Assembly (NCBI GenBank): GCA_023052935.1
Contig: CM041292.1
Location: forward strand, 36,834,639 to 36,898,638
Direction of reading: 5' to 3'
DNA: 64,000 bases
DNA from: Piezodorus guildinii
Lineage: Eukaryota > Arthropoda > Insecta > Hemiptera > Pentatomidae
Shown here: piece by piece, positions 1 to 12,475 of the stretch
Position numbering within the stretch: the first letter of the stretch is position 1
Layout: the number at the start of each line of letters is the position of its first letter
Program-made: the position numbers and the translations under genes
Notes under the pieces: generated by a model
Database searches by the model: none
Seen by the model: only the letters and a program-made list of their open reading frames with translations
What the model was told of the DNA's origin: nothing

Positions 1-784
1 AATTATTATCATATAGCAATGGCTACGTTAAGTCCAACAAAAGCAGCACCAGCGCCTAATTCTTACTTCTTCAGTAAGTTCAGCATATTGCTCGAGTTAT
101 AACTTAAATGTGTCTGGCTAAGAAAATACTAGATCTTTTTTTCTTTTTTTGCTAATTTGTCTTAGTTGATAGTAGTATTAACATAAAAGACGACTCTGTC
201 TAGAACTTAACTTTAGAATAGTCATTGTTTTTGGATTTGGAAGCAGCATTTTCGTCAGTCCAAACTGAATACTATGTTGAGCCAAATTATGAAGTGAGAA
301 TTAAAACGACGAGGAAACGAAACAGCTGTGTCCTGGCGGCTTGATAATTACATAGATACGACCATCCAGTCGTATAATATTTCGATTGATAAATACTTAC
401 GATAAGCAGTAGTTATTAACGCCGGTGGAGTGCCGTAAAGATGGAAGATGGGGCCAGTTGATTGTGGTAGGACTATAATATCAAAGTAGCAGACGGGCTA
501 CCATTAGCAGTCATAGATTGATTTCTTCACTATGTAATCAGGCTCATCAAACTATAAGAAAATGGTATTGTAATTTTAACAGTTTTAGATCCCGTCAGCT
601 AACTGGCAGTTACTGAAGCATTTCAGTGCAACTATAAATTTAAAATTATATCATCGGCATAGCCATTAGAAAAACCTTTTGTGAATACCTTATAACTTAA
701 CATGTCTTATAATTGCTTTGGAACTTAATCAGCTCATAGATTCATTTGCTCAAAGTTTTTAAGTTTAAATTATTGTTTAAAAAC

Positions 785-2030
785 TCCTTTGAAACGTATA
801 TACCCCATTCTTGATTCCCATCACATCATTCCAGACCATCAGTTCGGATTCCGAACCAGTCACTCCACTATCCAGCAACGTCATCGTGTGGTGGACGTTG
901 TCTCTTCTGCATTAGAGCGCGGATTGTACTGCACTGGAGCCTTCCTCGACGTAGAACAGGCCTTTGATCGGTCTGGCACCCGATATTGCCTTACAAACTC
1001 CGAACATTCCTCCCTCCTACATATTTTCTTATTATCCAGTCATACCTCAGTAATAGATCCTTTATAATAAATCACAATGGTTCCTACTCCTCCTCCTTTT
1101 CTCAGTCTGCTGGTGTTCTAAGGGCAGCATCCTGGGACCCATTCTTTATACAGTCTATACAGCTGATGTCCCAACCCATCCTGACACTTTTCTTTCTACC
1201 TATGCCGATGACACTTGTGTGTTATCACTCAATAACGCTCCAACTGCTGCTTCTCAAACTCTTCAATCCCACATCAGAGACCTTGAGACCATGGTGTCAG
1301 AATTGGCGAATTAAAATAAATTCCAACAAATCCCACCAAATAACCTTTACCCTTCTTCGTAAACCTATGACATCCTGCCCTACAGTTTCCTTTAATAATA
1401 TTCCGCTTGTTCCGGTTGAACAGATCCGCTACCTGGGACTTCTACTTGACAAACAGCTAACATGGAATCCCCACACTAGACTGAAACGACAAGAAACTGC
1501 TCGCCGCTTTCGGTTACTTCAACACTTACTTGACAAACGGTCAAAGCTTCCTCTTAACTACAAAAGACTCATCTACATGACCATCATAAGACCTATCTAG
1601 GCTTACGGAGCAGAGCTATGGGGGTCTACTGAACCATCGAATACCTCTCGTATCCAATCCTTACAATCCAAAATCCCTCGTAAAATCCTCAATGCTCCAT
1701 ATTTTGTCACTAATAAACTTATCCATAAAGACCTTAATGTTCCATATGTTACTGATTTAGCCTGTATCATTCATTCCATGAAAAACTCCATTCCCACTCT
1801 AATCCACTGGTTTCCATTCTGTCTTCTTCATCAATTCCTGATAACCCTCCGAGGCGTCTGAAAAGAAGATGGCCCCGAGATCTTCTAGTTTAGGATATAT
1901 TTAGAGTGCTGCAATGGGTGGTGTCTTACATGTATTTCATGTCAATTTACCATATGTCCATCACATTTACTTGATGTATTTTGTATACAGTTGTAAATAT
2001 CAATAAATATGTTTAAAATGAAAAAAAAAT
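785..2030 (+). mobile_element. Jockey-like non-LTR retrotransposon fragment, reverse transcriptase and 3' end
   Basis: This is a degraded reverse-transcriptase region. Early RT motifs are readable at 789-980: FGFRTSHSTIQQ, then FLDVEQAFD carrying the first catalytic aspartate. The catalytic YADD box lies at 1201-1212. The conserved block RYLGLLLDKQLTWNPHTRLK follows at about 1420-1490. An in-frame stop at about 1600 and several frameshifts make it a pseudogene. The 3' UTR ends with AATAAATATG and an A-run near 2020-2030. The upstream endonuclease domain is missing, so the copy is 5' truncated. The same 3' sequence recurs at 20273-20949 and 50632-50762. Assignment to the Jockey clade is by recognition of the RT blocks, not by tree. 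Confidence 0.85.
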
Positions 2031-2354
2031 TCTTGTTTTTTTTTTGTTTTTTTTAGCCAACCAAACTTGTTTTTAATTTTCATGAAACTTGTACCATTAA
2101 AGCATATAAAAAGTCTTTATTTCAGTACTTTGTGAGGACCATACAGCAGAGGTTAATTTTAAGTAATTTGGCTCAACATTGTATTCAGTTCGGTCGGACA
2201 AAAATGCTGCTCCCAAATCCAAAAACAATGACTGCTCCAAGCTATGTTCTAGACAGGGTTGTTTTTTATACTAATACTAATAAAAAAAAAAGGATCTAGT
2301 GTTTTCTTAAGCTGAAAAATGCTGAACTTATTGAAGAAGTAAGAATCAGGCATC

Positions 2355-2548
2355 ACTCCCTACGCCTAATTTTGTGAGTGGTCACTATTAGGCTGACGGA
2401 TCTCACATGCCCAAGAGAGAGGCTGTGCGTGAATCCCCATTTAATTACATCCTTATAAAAGCTCCGCCAGAACTGGTATTCGAACTCACAACCTTTAGCA
2501 TCAGAGACTAGAGCGCTAGCCACTCAGCCACGGGCTATCTTGACAATG
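2355..2548 (-). mobile_element. tRNA-derived SINE, family C
   Basis: The minus strand begins with a tRNA-like head: GTGGCTGAGTGGCTAGCG (A box) and, about 50 bases later, GAGTTCGAATACC (B box). The body contains a TTAATTACAT block. A second copy lies at 43203-43345. It interrupts the right arm of the surrounding inverted repeat and is therefore younger than it. Confidence 0.7.
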
Positions 2549-3239
2549 GGATCTTGGATGTTCTCCTGTTGCTCTTGGTTAGGTCCATAATGTCGCCATT
2601 GCTATATGTAATAGTTATTCGGTTTCTTACCCTCGAAAGGCTAAGAGGTTACTTCAGTAAACTTCTTTGCGGAAAAAAAGTGCGTAGGAGTTAGATCAAG
2701 TCATCGAATTCTATAGAGATGCTGGGAGGAGAGGGAGAGGGAGGGTTCCTTTGTAATATAAGAAAAAAAATTCATAAATGTAGGCTTTACACAATGTACA
2801 ACACATTTCGTTCATAAACGACTAAAACTTGTAAAAATTTAATTAATCACATTGTACATGGATGATTAATAAGTAATGGAAGTAAGAAAAATAAATCAAA
2901 ATGAAACTCATAGTCAATTATGAAAGCAAAATATCGAGTTGAAGAGACCTCAGTAATCCCAATGTATCCCGATAATATGAACACCTTATCCACTTGGCTA
3001 AAAAAAAAAAAGAATTCACTCGACTTTTATATTAAAGAAAATTTTATATATCTCTATATACCCACGGTCATGGTAGAATAAGCGCATAAGCGCTTCACTG
3101 TCAATCATTGCCTATCTGTAACCAACAAGATTCGACACCCCTCGAAAAACAAAAATAAAAAATATTTATTACCTATATGATGAAAAAGTTCAACCTAATA
3201 TTCATACACGAAGGCTTCATCGTTCCCAAGCGCAGTTAA

Positions 3240-3460
3240 AAATGACTTGAAATGGAAATGACAAAGACTCTGACCCGGAGTGTCACCGTTGAACGCACCC
3301 AGTTCCGCAGGCGATGATCGCTTCACTTAGAGATTAGTACTGCTCCTTGTTCCTCGATCCGGGTCAACTCTTGGTATGTTCTGTTTGTTCTCCATCGGGA
3401 AACACTTTGTTCGGGATGGAACCATCAGTGCACGCAGCTTCCAAATGGCTAATATCATAT
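3240..3460. other. GC-richer island of unknown nature
   Basis: This stretch is clearly richer in G+C than its flanks and has almost no homopolymer runs. All forward frames are broken and I see no convincing splice sites. It could be a conserved non-coding element, an old exon or part of an unrecognised repeat. Confidence 0.25.
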
Positions 3461-3605
3461 TAATTATATCATTATCTTTGACGATAATTTGACGTTATTG
3501 CAATAATAACGGATATTGAGGGTTGGAGAAGTAAATAATATAGAATTGTGCGGAAAATAGTGCAAGATTGCAATTTTTGAAGAAAAAAAAATGTGAACCT
3601 GATTT

Positions 3606-4472
3606 TACTTTCACTCACCTACATATAAAATTTATAGTAAAGGAAACTATTGAAATCATGAAAATTTTCTAATTCCAGTTTTCACCAGAAATAGACGTTC
3701 TATGGTCCTCAGAGTACAAATGACCAAGTCCCACAAAAAGATCTGTCTGTGTGTAATAAGCCAGCGCAAAAACTAAAAGTCGTATGAAACTTAAATTTCA
3801 TATTTTAGGAGCTTATATGCCGGATATTTTACAGCAACTTTTTCATCAACATCGGCTTACCAGAAAAGCCACTTTGTACCATGAATTTGGCACCTTTTTA
3901 CAATTTTCTCGAAAACGGCTTATATGATAATTAAACACACTATAACGATGTAAAATGTAATTGGCTTTAATATCATATAGGTTTTATTCATATTGAAATA
4001 TTTTGAAAGGACTTAAATGCCGATATTTAAAATTTCTCCCTCTAAAGAACCTTTCATTTTGTAGATTTGAAAATTTTAACGATATCATGGAATTACCATT
4101 AAAAAATAACAGCTAAATATACAAGTTGAACGAATAGGATAACCAACTGAAGGAGAAATGAGCAAACATATATTTTTATTTAATTTTTTGTTTTTTGGAA
4201 TATAAGAATAGTAATATACTACTCCCTTGAAAAGCTAAAGATTTTAGAAAAATAATATCTTCTATTCAAAGATGTGAGTGGTAATTGATAGTGACGAAAA
4301 GCGGATGAAACTGATTGTTGCTGACAATAATATAATAGATCATTTAATAAAACACATTTGTATATTGAAACAATGTAATTAACTCTTCTCTAAATTTATT
4401 TTAAACTTCTTAAATTGACTATCAAAACTGTGGTATGTGAAAGTCTTTTGTTACATGCACCAGATATTTTTG
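3606..4472 (-). mobile_element. Hairpin-ended 0.9-kb repeat, copy H1
   Basis: Near full-length copy of the family described at 28288-29190. On the minus strand it opens with ATCTGGTGCATG and an altered subterminal repeat, and closes at the CTTTCACT motif near 3614. Internal landmarks match the other copies: the AAACGGCTTATATGAT region, GCACCTTTTTACAATTTTC and ATGCCGATATTTAAAATTTC. Confidence 0.7.
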
Positions 4473-4984
4473 ATTTTATACATAATTAATTATATTTTTT
4501 ATTTTATTTATCTTTAATTATTAATAGATTCTGACAGCACTAAACCTATTACCCTCAAGGACATTGGATCAAGTCTGGCTTAAAATAATTATTTATACTT
4601 TAATCAGCAATATAGGAGCATGCACATACACTGTATAGTAGTTGGAGGAATACATAGGGACTGAGTGTAATACAGACACATTACATCCTAGTACAAACGT
4701 TGGTTGATTTTACTTTTGTTTTACTTTTATTTTATTTTTTAATTTTGTTAATTTTACCCATAACAAGCTCTACATATTACAATATTATTACCATACAATA
4801 TTGGTACAATTCTTTTCATCTTAAGTTTTTTATATTGTAATATTTCCTTACAATCTGTTTTCTTATCATTTATTCCTGAATAAATGAAAGCTAACAATAA
4901 TTTTTATAATGAATATCTGAGTTACCTGCTGTAAGATTCAGAAGGTAAATAGTCAAATAAAGAAAATTGCATTAACTATGTATT

Positions 4985-5640
4985 GTTTAGGCTACGTTTC
5001 GACCCACACCCTTGTTTTTCCACACTTTGACTACGGTTGTGTGACGTACAGCGGACATTCAGGTGAAATCGAAGCAAAACTCGAGCGTATTATTAATTGT
5101 AAGATACGATTTGTATTCCGGATCGCCAGATACACACTATAACCCTGTATTACGCCGTTAAAGTGGCTCAGAGTCCTAGCTATATCTTCTAAACCCTTAT
5201 GTTTAAATCCTCATTCAGTCCCTTTCCACCAGATCCCGTCTTTCTGACCTCTATCCTCCTCCAATCCGTGCTAATGCGTTCCAAAAGTCTTTTCTGACCA
5301 AAGCAACCTCTCTTTGGAATTCTATTCCTCCTGAGATCCGTCATGCGCGAACTGCTTCCTCCTTTAATTCGCTCCTTTTCAACCACCTTTTCCTTTTCTA
5401 GCCAAATGGACAATAACCTCACAGTGTAGAGACTAGAAATACCAATTTCACTTGTTTTATTTTGTATTATTTCAATTCTCTCAAATAATTTATCTATTTT
5501 TGTCAAATTTACTTTATCTTAATAGCTTGATTTGATTATATGGACCACATTAATAACTTCAATTTATTATTTAAGTTTAGTCATTGATATTTAAATAGCC
5601 ACACTTTAGTATTCTTCTTAAGGGAATTTATAGTAATGAT
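4985..5640 (+). mobile_element. Non-LTR retrotransposon RT C-terminus and 3' UTR
   Basis: Bases 5010-5190 translate to FPHFDYGCVTYSG, then KLERIINCKIRFVFRIARYT and LRRLKWLRV, typical of the RT C-terminal region of non-LTR elements. Bases 5200-5400 encode the degraded tail with the LWNSIPPEIRHARTASSF block. Bases 5345-5440 are nearly identical to 18525-18630. Frames are broken, so this is a relic. An 'open frame' on the opposite strand at 5189-5506 is a shadow. Confidence 0.75.
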
Positions 5641-6422
5641 AGCCGAATAGTAAAGACATTATTCGTTTCATTTCACATTGTACGTCATCATGAGGGCCCC
5701 TTAAGGAAAGGCAAAGATTCGTTTTTTCCGAGATGTTATTCCTCCTTACGAAGCCCTTTTGATGACCTACAATGAGCGTCGAAACGTTGGAAGAACAATT
5801 AATAGTTTTCTTTGCTTGACCACCACCCGAACCATCTTGTTCCTAAAATCATTTTCATTTAAAATATTTTTATATTTATTTAGGAATTTTAGAACTTTTT
5901 TATGCCTACTTATCGCTAGAAAAAAAAAGAAAGAAAAATAAGAGGAAGCCCACTAAAGATTAAAAATAATAAAAAAAAAGTTTTCCAATGTTAAAACCAA
6001 AAGAAAACAAACGCTATCCTTAATCCATAAACATTTGAGACCACACCCTTCCAGTAAAACCTCCTCTGATGTAATAAAATGAATATAAATGCCAAATGAC
6101 ATTTCAGATTCAAATTATTGTACTACTTAATTCTTCGAGTTTTGCGGAGAACGCCATAAAATACGAAACGGCCCTGAACAGGAATTTTCATGAATCTTTT
6201 AATCTCATTTTATTTTTCATTTTCGTTTATTTTGAAAACAAAAAATTAGATTACTTTCTACTCGAGTATCCTTGAGAATATTTATTAATGAAATAAATAA
6301 ACTTTATTTTTAATATTTTGGAATCCTTTTCAAATCCATAACAAGGAAAACGAAAAAACTAATAACTAAAAAAATATTAAAGTTATTCAAACTTGAAAAG
6401 TATACATATGTGTGTGTATGTT

Positions 6423-6505
<83 letters not shown>

Positions 6506-7419
6506 ATTTTTTTTCGCGATTCCAAAACATTTCGAAAATAAAACGGTCAATCGTATTTTCATTAGAAAAAAATATGGAGTGGAGAGTTGGAGGTGAGAGG
6601 TCGAAGTCTAAATAAAGCACGTTGACGTACCAAATAAACCTTCATACACTCAATATTATGGGTGTATGAAGATGTAAAAAAAAATAAATAAAATCCACTG
6701 AAACAGGTAGAGAAACTGATATTTTTATTATTATTATTATATGTATATCTGAAACTTTAAATGTTCTTAAAAACGTTGCCAAACTTCTTAATTTAATTCA
6801 ACTAAGATGGTAAACATTCTTAAGTTAAGCGATTTGTTATAACTGGTGTTCCTGTTTAAGAAACAACTTTTTATTATTTTTTTTTTACAAATGTCTCGCT
6901 TGAAAAATATATCAATATCACTCTTCAAACTCGAAACATAAAGTAAAGCTGTTTCAGAGTTTTTTTTTCTACCACCAGCGACATTGAATGTGCTCTCCTA
7001 TTCTTATAAAAATAACAAAACGAGGATAAGTAAGGATTTTCATTCAATTCTTTAACTATCACGATGTAATCAAAACAAATTTATACAGGCTATGGTCACG
7101 ACATGCATGACCGAAAATACTGAGCTGACTAAAAGCAGAAGGCCCATTTGGATTTGTGAACTGGGATCTAAAGAGCAGCTTGTATATCACTGCTGTTAAA
7201 ATACTTTGTAATATATACACAATATACGTAATTATACGAATTGAACAGCAAGGAAAAATTTTTAAAAAATCTAGTCCGATGACTTTCTCCTAACTCCGTC
7301 CTTAAAATTAATTTAAGAACTTTTAAATAAAGTAAAAAAAAGTTTAAAGAATTACACTGAGCTTCGATAAAAACTTATGTCTCGTTAAATAACCTACAAC
7401 AATATCTTAGTTTATCCAC
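5641..7419. other. AT-rich stretch with microsatellite; no gene seen
   Basis: Apart from the (TA)n tract at 6431-6507 I find nothing convincing. Bases 5755-5795 contain TTGATGA, a spacer and GTCGAAACGTTGG. This resembles the Penelope-type motif found elsewhere in the window, but the core is imperfect. Confidence 0.4.
6415..6512. repeat. (GT)n/(TA)n microsatellite
   Basis: A short (TG)n lead-in is followed by about 77 bases of (TA)n. YIYIYI open frames on both strands are artefacts of this tract. Confidence 0.95.
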
Positions 7420-7972
7420 GTTTCATCACTCTATATTATTTATTACAACTTTATGTATAAGATATTTTTTCTAAAATGTTTAGCTTTTCAGCGGTTTATT
7501 ATACATCTATATTACTATTCTTGTGTTCAAAAACAAAAATTGTATTAAAAAATTTTTTTTTTTCAATTTTCTCCTTTAATTGCATATCGAATTCGTTTAA
7601 CACGTATATATTTGCCTGTCTTTTATCAATGGTAACAAGATGATATGGTTATTTTGATAGAATATACAAAAATAAAGGTACTTTAGAGAAAGAAAATATA
7701 ACATATCGGCATTTAAGTCCTGTCAGGCTATTTCAATCAGAATGAATATTACATGATATTAAAGCTCATTAAATCTTACATCCATATAGCGAATGAGAAG
7801 GTCCAAAATGCATGGTATAAAGTGGCTATTCTGGTTAAACTAAAAATACTAGACTTATCACACCCTCACTCTTTTGCGGAACTTGGTCATTTGGACTTAA
7901 GAGACCTAAAACAAGTATTTCGAGTGAATACTAGAATTCGACCATTTTCGCAATCGCAATCGTAAGTAAAAG

Positions 7973-8004
<32 letters not shown>
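7420..8004 (+). mobile_element. Hairpin-ended repeat, partial copy H2, with (TA)n tail
   Basis: Shares the family's internal blocks: TTCTCCTTTAATTG, GGTAACAAGATGATATGGTT, CGGCATTTAAGTCCTGTCAG, GCAAAATGCATGGTATAAAGTGGCT (degraded) and the 3' region ending CGCAATCGTAAGTAAAAGTT. A (TA)n run occupies 7972-8004. The 70-residue open frame inside it is chance. Confidence 0.65.
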
Positions 8005-8008
<4 letters not shown>

Positions 8009-8033
8009 TGATCAGTTCTCGACTGTTGATAAT

Positions 8034-8632
8034 TTAAGTTTGTGTTGTTCTCAGGTTTCAGTCAATGAATAAACAATTTTATCTATGCGACGTTTCGAGA
8101 ATTTATTGTTCTCATAATCATGCCTTAACAGTGGAAAAACAAAAAACAGAACATTAATATTATTATACAATAATTAATATATGATGTTATTGTTAGAGAT
8201 ATAAAAAAGAGTACATTGAACAATGAATAATCATACAGTAGGTACATAGATTTTTTAAATTAGGATTTACATTAAAGATATTATTATAAAATTACTTGCA
8301 ATTTTGGACAAAATAGTGTCTTAATTAGACATGTTTGGCCTACAAGCTTTGTACATGTTTTCGTTTTATTTCGTATTATTATTAAGACGTTTATTTTATT
8401 TCTTTAAATTTTAATATGTGTTTAATAATAATAATACGAAATAAAACGAAAACAACTCAACAATAAGAGGGAGAATACCCCAGGCTCCTGACGTCATCAT
8501 AAATTCCTGGAAAATCTTCCATACTTGAACTATTCCTTTTTTATTTTTTCAGTGTTCTTTCAAAGCTTGTAGGCTAGATAAAATAAATAAAATTGTTTAT
8601 TCATTGACTGAAACCTGAGAACAACACAAACA
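8034..8632. mobile_element. Palindromic element with 45-bp inverted ends
   Basis: TTTGTGTTGTTCTCAGGTTT and the next 25 bases at 8038-8082 recur inverted at 8588-8632. Two further inverted pairs lie inside: GCCTACAAGCTTTG at about 8339 with its complement near 8560, and a 27-bp pair rich in CGTTTTATTTCG at 8356-8384 and 8426-8453. The left arm carries CGACGTTTCGAG, so the minus strand reads a GAGAA-loop-TTCTC stem followed by GAAAC. This resembles the Penelope-type motif at 38688-38931. Confidence 0.6.
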
Positions 8633-8881
8633 GAGATTCGTACTGTTTCTACAGTGCAATGAGGTGATTAGGCCTTAATCACGCTCAGCCGCCAGGTTTT
8701 TCCCCAATTAATTTGGGTACACACTTTATAGAGGCTGGGTCTGCTCCAGGAGGGTCGCCCTAACCATACCCTAGGGTCGCCCCCCGACTGAATTAACAGA
8801 ATAAATAATATTTCTGCCACAGCCGGGATTCGAACCCAGGACCTGGAGCACAGCAGACTAGTCCACTAGACCACGCCGCTC

Positions 8882-8883
<2 letters not shown>
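8633..8883 (-). mobile_element. tRNA-derived SINE, family B, with intact tRNA-like head
   Basis: On the minus strand 8883-8813 is a tRNA-like head with TGGTCTAGTGG (A box) and GGGTTCGAATCCCGG (B box). The body follows (TTTATAGAGGCTGGG, CAGCCGCCAGG, GATTAGGCCTTAATCACGC on the plus strand). The acceptor stem does not pair as in a functional tRNA, so this is a SINE head. Related copies are at 21995-22135, 33043-33205 and 62845-63100. Confidence 0.75.

Positions 8884-8957
<74 letters not shown>
8884..8957. repeat. (TA)n microsatellite
   Basis: Uninterrupted (TA)n tract of about 74 bases abutting the SINE head. Confidence 0.95.
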
Positions 8958-8961
<4 letters not shown>

Positions 8962-9172
8962 TCCCAGTGCCCTGTGTTAGCCTGAGTGGTGTGCCGGTAC
9001 TCAATGAAATTCTTTGTTGCAGTGTTGAAAAGGATCCTATGTGTATTCATGGACGGAGGATCGAAACGTCCAAATAAAGAAAATTAAGAAGGAGTATTAG
9101 TTTAATGACCTAAAACCCGAATTATTTAAAACAAAATTATAATATAAAAAAAGGGTCGATGAATTAATTTCT

Positions 9173-9251
<79 letters not shown>

Positions 9252-9252
9252 C
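9173..9252. repeat. (TA)n plus T-run microsatellite
   Basis: About 60 bases of (TA)n followed by a T-run. It generates spurious YIYI open frames on both strands. Confidence 0.95.
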
Positions 9253-11269
9253 TTTTGTAATTTAGATAATAGAATAAACAAACAAAATAAATGCGTTGAT
9301 AACCCTCGAGTTTTATTACGCCTCAATGGCCAAACCAACAACAGTGAAAGTGAAAACATTATTAATAGTTTAGAAGGATGTTTAATTAGGGGTTGCTGCT
9401 CACATTTTCACTGATACCACTCGAATGGTCTATACTAAAAAATATTTCATCAATATCAAATATCTATTTTTACATTATATTCTATGTAAGAAATATGTAA
9501 ATTATTTTTCGAAGATTAACAAGCATGAAAAAAAAAATGAAGCACAATATTTAATGATAGCCGAGATTAAAAGGGATCAGCTGAAATGGAGCGGGGAGCA
9601 GTGGTCAGTACCGCGCTCGTTATTATTACAGATGAGAGGCCACAAATCTATTCCTAATTCCAATTTTTTCCGGGCGGGCAGTGGAATGTGAAAGCTTTGT
9701 AATCTCCAGAGAACTCAATCAGATTTTTCTCACCACCGGATTGAAAGGGGATGCAGATTACCGAGGACCACACTATTTCCTATTTTCTAAAAACTAACTA
9801 AAAATAACAGTTATAATTCCGGTTTTCACTTTTTGTTTTTTTAATAACCCATTAAATAAGAGGGTGTTTTGAATTAACTGCTAAAGCTAAAGCTGATTAT
9901 TGAATTCCCTCCCCTCCAAATCTGTATGCATATCCTCACCTGTCAGTTGATATATTAATATACAAGACTCCTCCTATTTCAATGGAACATGATATTCCTG
10001 ATAATGCTGTATCGTGTTACCGTTCAATATTATCGCTTACGACCATTATCTAGATTAAATTCGTCAGTAATTGTCTCATGTACCATAAATCACAAGTAGA
10101 AATCCTAGTTCAATTTAGTGCATTTGGAACCAATGTGTGTCGTTGAGCACAAAACACCCTCCTTTGACTGTTTTTCAAGAACTATTAAACTTTTTTGACT
10201 TAAAAATGTTCAAGATGTTTGAATTTAACACAAACATATCTTTTGCAAAGGAGGGATTCTCTAAAGAAATGTGGTGATTGGAGGAAAAAATAATTAATAA
10301 TAATTTTGTTTTGTTTTTGTTAAATATTAGAAATTATCACCAAAATAAATATAATATAAATTTTATCTTTTTTTTTTTTTTTTTACTAGCGAATTAATCA
10401 CTTAGAATCATCATGGTTCAATTTAGAAAATTGCATATACCATCTGCGGCTCACTATATATATAAAACCTCTAACTCCACAAACGCTAACTTAACATAAC
10501 TTTGACCCAGGGAACTATGATTTCTTCATAAAACACAACCTGACGATATAAAACTCTTTGAACAACGTGATAGCTGAGTGAGCTAATTTCCAAAAGGTAG
10601 TATATTCATTCTAGAAAATCTTACAGAAAGCACAAATATCTCTCATAAATCTATTATTTTTGAAATGTTTATTAACAAAAATATATATATTGTACAAAGA
10701 GTATTGTACAATACATACAAGTAAGATTTCAAGCCGGGTTGGGCATTTTTACACTTTTCATGGGAATACAAATAATCATGATTTCAATTAATGTATTAAA
10801 GTATAGTACAAGAGGTAGAAAAATGAAAAACCCACCAAAAAAAAAAGAACAAAAATAACAGCAAGTAATTAAATAACTAAAAATAATAAGAAATACAAAT
10901 ATAGTTAATTTTAATAACAATATGTTTCAGCCTTTTATGTTTGTAACCTTCATAAGTTATATCCGCTTTACAATAAGTAACAATTTCTCTTATTTGGTCA
11001 TGCTTACTATTTGTACATGAATAATAAAAAAATCTATGTTTAATTTATAAATAATAGTTAAAATGCTAGGCACATTTAAACAGTAATATAACAGGTCAAT
11101 TTTTGTCCATCTAGGATATTTATAACATTATTTTGACGTTTTTGGAGGAAATGTTTTAGCATGAAGGGAAATTAAATTAAATGTATAGTTAGTACATTTT
11201 GAAAATAATAAGATGTGTAAAAAATAATAACTCTTTTTCAACCAAATATTTGTAATATTAATTTTTTTT
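9253..11269. other. AT-rich stretch; one GC-richer island, no gene seen
   Basis: Bases 9585-9770 are richer in G+C and dense in factor-like words: CAGCTG, TGGAATG, TAATCTCC and GATTGAAAGGGGATGCAGATTA (split). They look like a conserved regulatory block rather than coding sequence. I recognise nothing else. Confidence 0.3.
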
Positions 11270-11960
11270 ATATAAAATACAATTAATAATCAATGTTTAG
11301 GCGATTATTATCTTCCGTCACTAGCCATTTGGCAGCAATTCCTCGATTCCATGCTGATACCATTCTTTGGGATGCCTGTCTAAGTGCTCTTGGACCCCAA
11401 TTTCAACTTCCGCAGAGTTATCAATTTTTTTTTCACTTTGAAGAAAATGAGCCATGGATCGAAAGAGGTAACGATGGTGCGAGGTCTGGATTATATGCTG
11501 AATGCGGCAGGAGGTCAAACTCATGAAGTTATATAAATATTCTTTCGTTCAACGAAGTGTGAGCTGATTGCTGAGGAGCTGATGTGGAACCAGTCTACTG
11601 CTCTTTTTCAGCTTCCCAATAGACAGTAGATGGCAACTAATAATATCTTTCGACACACCACACTCCCAGGTAAGTTCGTGAGTACTTTTTGACGCACTTT
11701 ACCTTAAAGCTTCCTGCAGAAGCTTCCAGCAGAATTTCATCGATTATTCAGTAATTGTCGTCCGGAGCCCTTCTCCTTTCCAGTCATATCTCCACTGCTA
11801 ATTGTTTTAGACCAACGCCGCGCAGTGCACTGGTCAAGGACACCTTCCGCTTCATATTTCATAATTTCACGAGTTGCTTCAGCGGCTTTGATTTTTTTTT
11901 CCTGGTAATCCCTTAAATGTCTGTCGTAGGACACTAGTTTTTGAATGTGATACGAATTAC
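11270..11960 (-). pseudogene. Broken mariner transposase, internally deleted
   Basis: On the minus strand the N-terminus is read at 11934-11740: KAAEATREIMKYEAEG, RRW and SGDMTGKEK, the mariner helix-turn-helix region. Bases 11690-11583 give THELTWECGVSKDIISCHLL and GKLKKSSRLVPH. After a stop the frame jumps to the C-terminal third at 11505-11321: PHSAYNPDLAPS, HLFRSMAHFL, then KEWYQHGIEELLP. The third catalytic Asp is in NPDLAPS. The central region with the first two catalytic aspartates is deleted, and frameshifts separate the blocks. I could not define inverted termini. Confidence 0.8.
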
Positions 11961-12235
11961 TTGACTAAGGATTTCTTTGAAGAAATCTAATGAGGTTAAA
12001 CAAGCTTAGATCATGCTCTGAAGGGTTGGTCTGGAAATCGAAGTACCGACTATAATTATCTAGAAGTCACTCGTTTGAAATTTTTTTTTCTTGGCAATCC
12101 GATGGGAAGAATCTCCCTTTGTTCTATGGTTAGAATATCTATAACCCGTTCTGTTTGCCATTTTTTGGATCGAAATGAACGTAAAATGCCGAGAAAAAAA
12201 ATCACCTAAGACCTTATTCAAAAACATAGGACAAG

Positions 12236-12475
12236 AACCCTGACATCGGGAGAATTATCAAGCTTATTCGGCTCCAGTGGGCTGCTCATATTTCAAGGAT
12301 GACATCCGACCAGATACCACGAAGAATCCTCCTGAAAAAATTTATGCCTCCAGAAAAGTTGGAATACCACGGTTGAGATGGATGGATGCGAGCAGCTAAC
12401 AGGAATGGATCACTGTCGCCCTGACTCTACAAGAGTTGTCGCGCCAAGGAAGAAAACGGAAGACCCTTCAACTGA
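12236..12475 (+). pseudogene. RTE-like reverse transcriptase C-terminal fragment
   Basis: Frame one reads NPDIGRIIKLIRLQWAAHIS, then RMTSDQIPRRIL. This matches the C-terminal 'WxGHxxRM' block of RTE-like and BovB-like endonuclease-reverse transcriptases, followed by a stop and a degraded RWMD. There is no domain on either side. It is a 5'- and 3'-truncated relic unrelated to the adjacent mariner. Confidence 0.65.

Larger units (their letters stand above)
1..2620. mobile_element. Long inverted-repeat (foldback-like) element with nested Jockey and SINE
   Basis: Bases 1-289 are repeated in inverted orientation at 2164-2620. The best stretch pairs 46-289 with 2164-2357, with shared blocks such as TTCTTACTTCTTCA, GTCATTGTTTTTGGATTTGG and GTTGAGCCAAATTA. 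The outer part (ATATAGCAATGGC near 13-25) pairs with about 2594-2606. The right arm is interrupted by a SINE at about 2358-2545. The loop contains a Jockey fragment at 785-2030. The left arm touches the window edge, so the element may extend further. No transposase is visible. It could be a foldback element, a non-autonomous DNA transposon with long termini, or an inverted duplication. Confidence 0.7.

Noticed and set aside
5189..5506. 105-codon minus frame
   Set aside because: It is antisense to a recognisable non-LTR RT C-terminus on the plus strand.
5755..5800. A further hammerhead-like core
   Set aside because: TTGATGA replaces CTGATGA and the intervening sequence does not form a convincing stem.
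8813..8883. A free tRNA gene on the minus strand
   Set aside because: A and B boxes are good, but the acceptor stem does not pair and the sequence continues into a SINE body shared with other loci.
6310..9414. Open frames rich in YIYIYI on both strands
   Set aside because: They are translations of (TA)n microsatellites at 6431-6507, 8884-8957 and 9173-9234.
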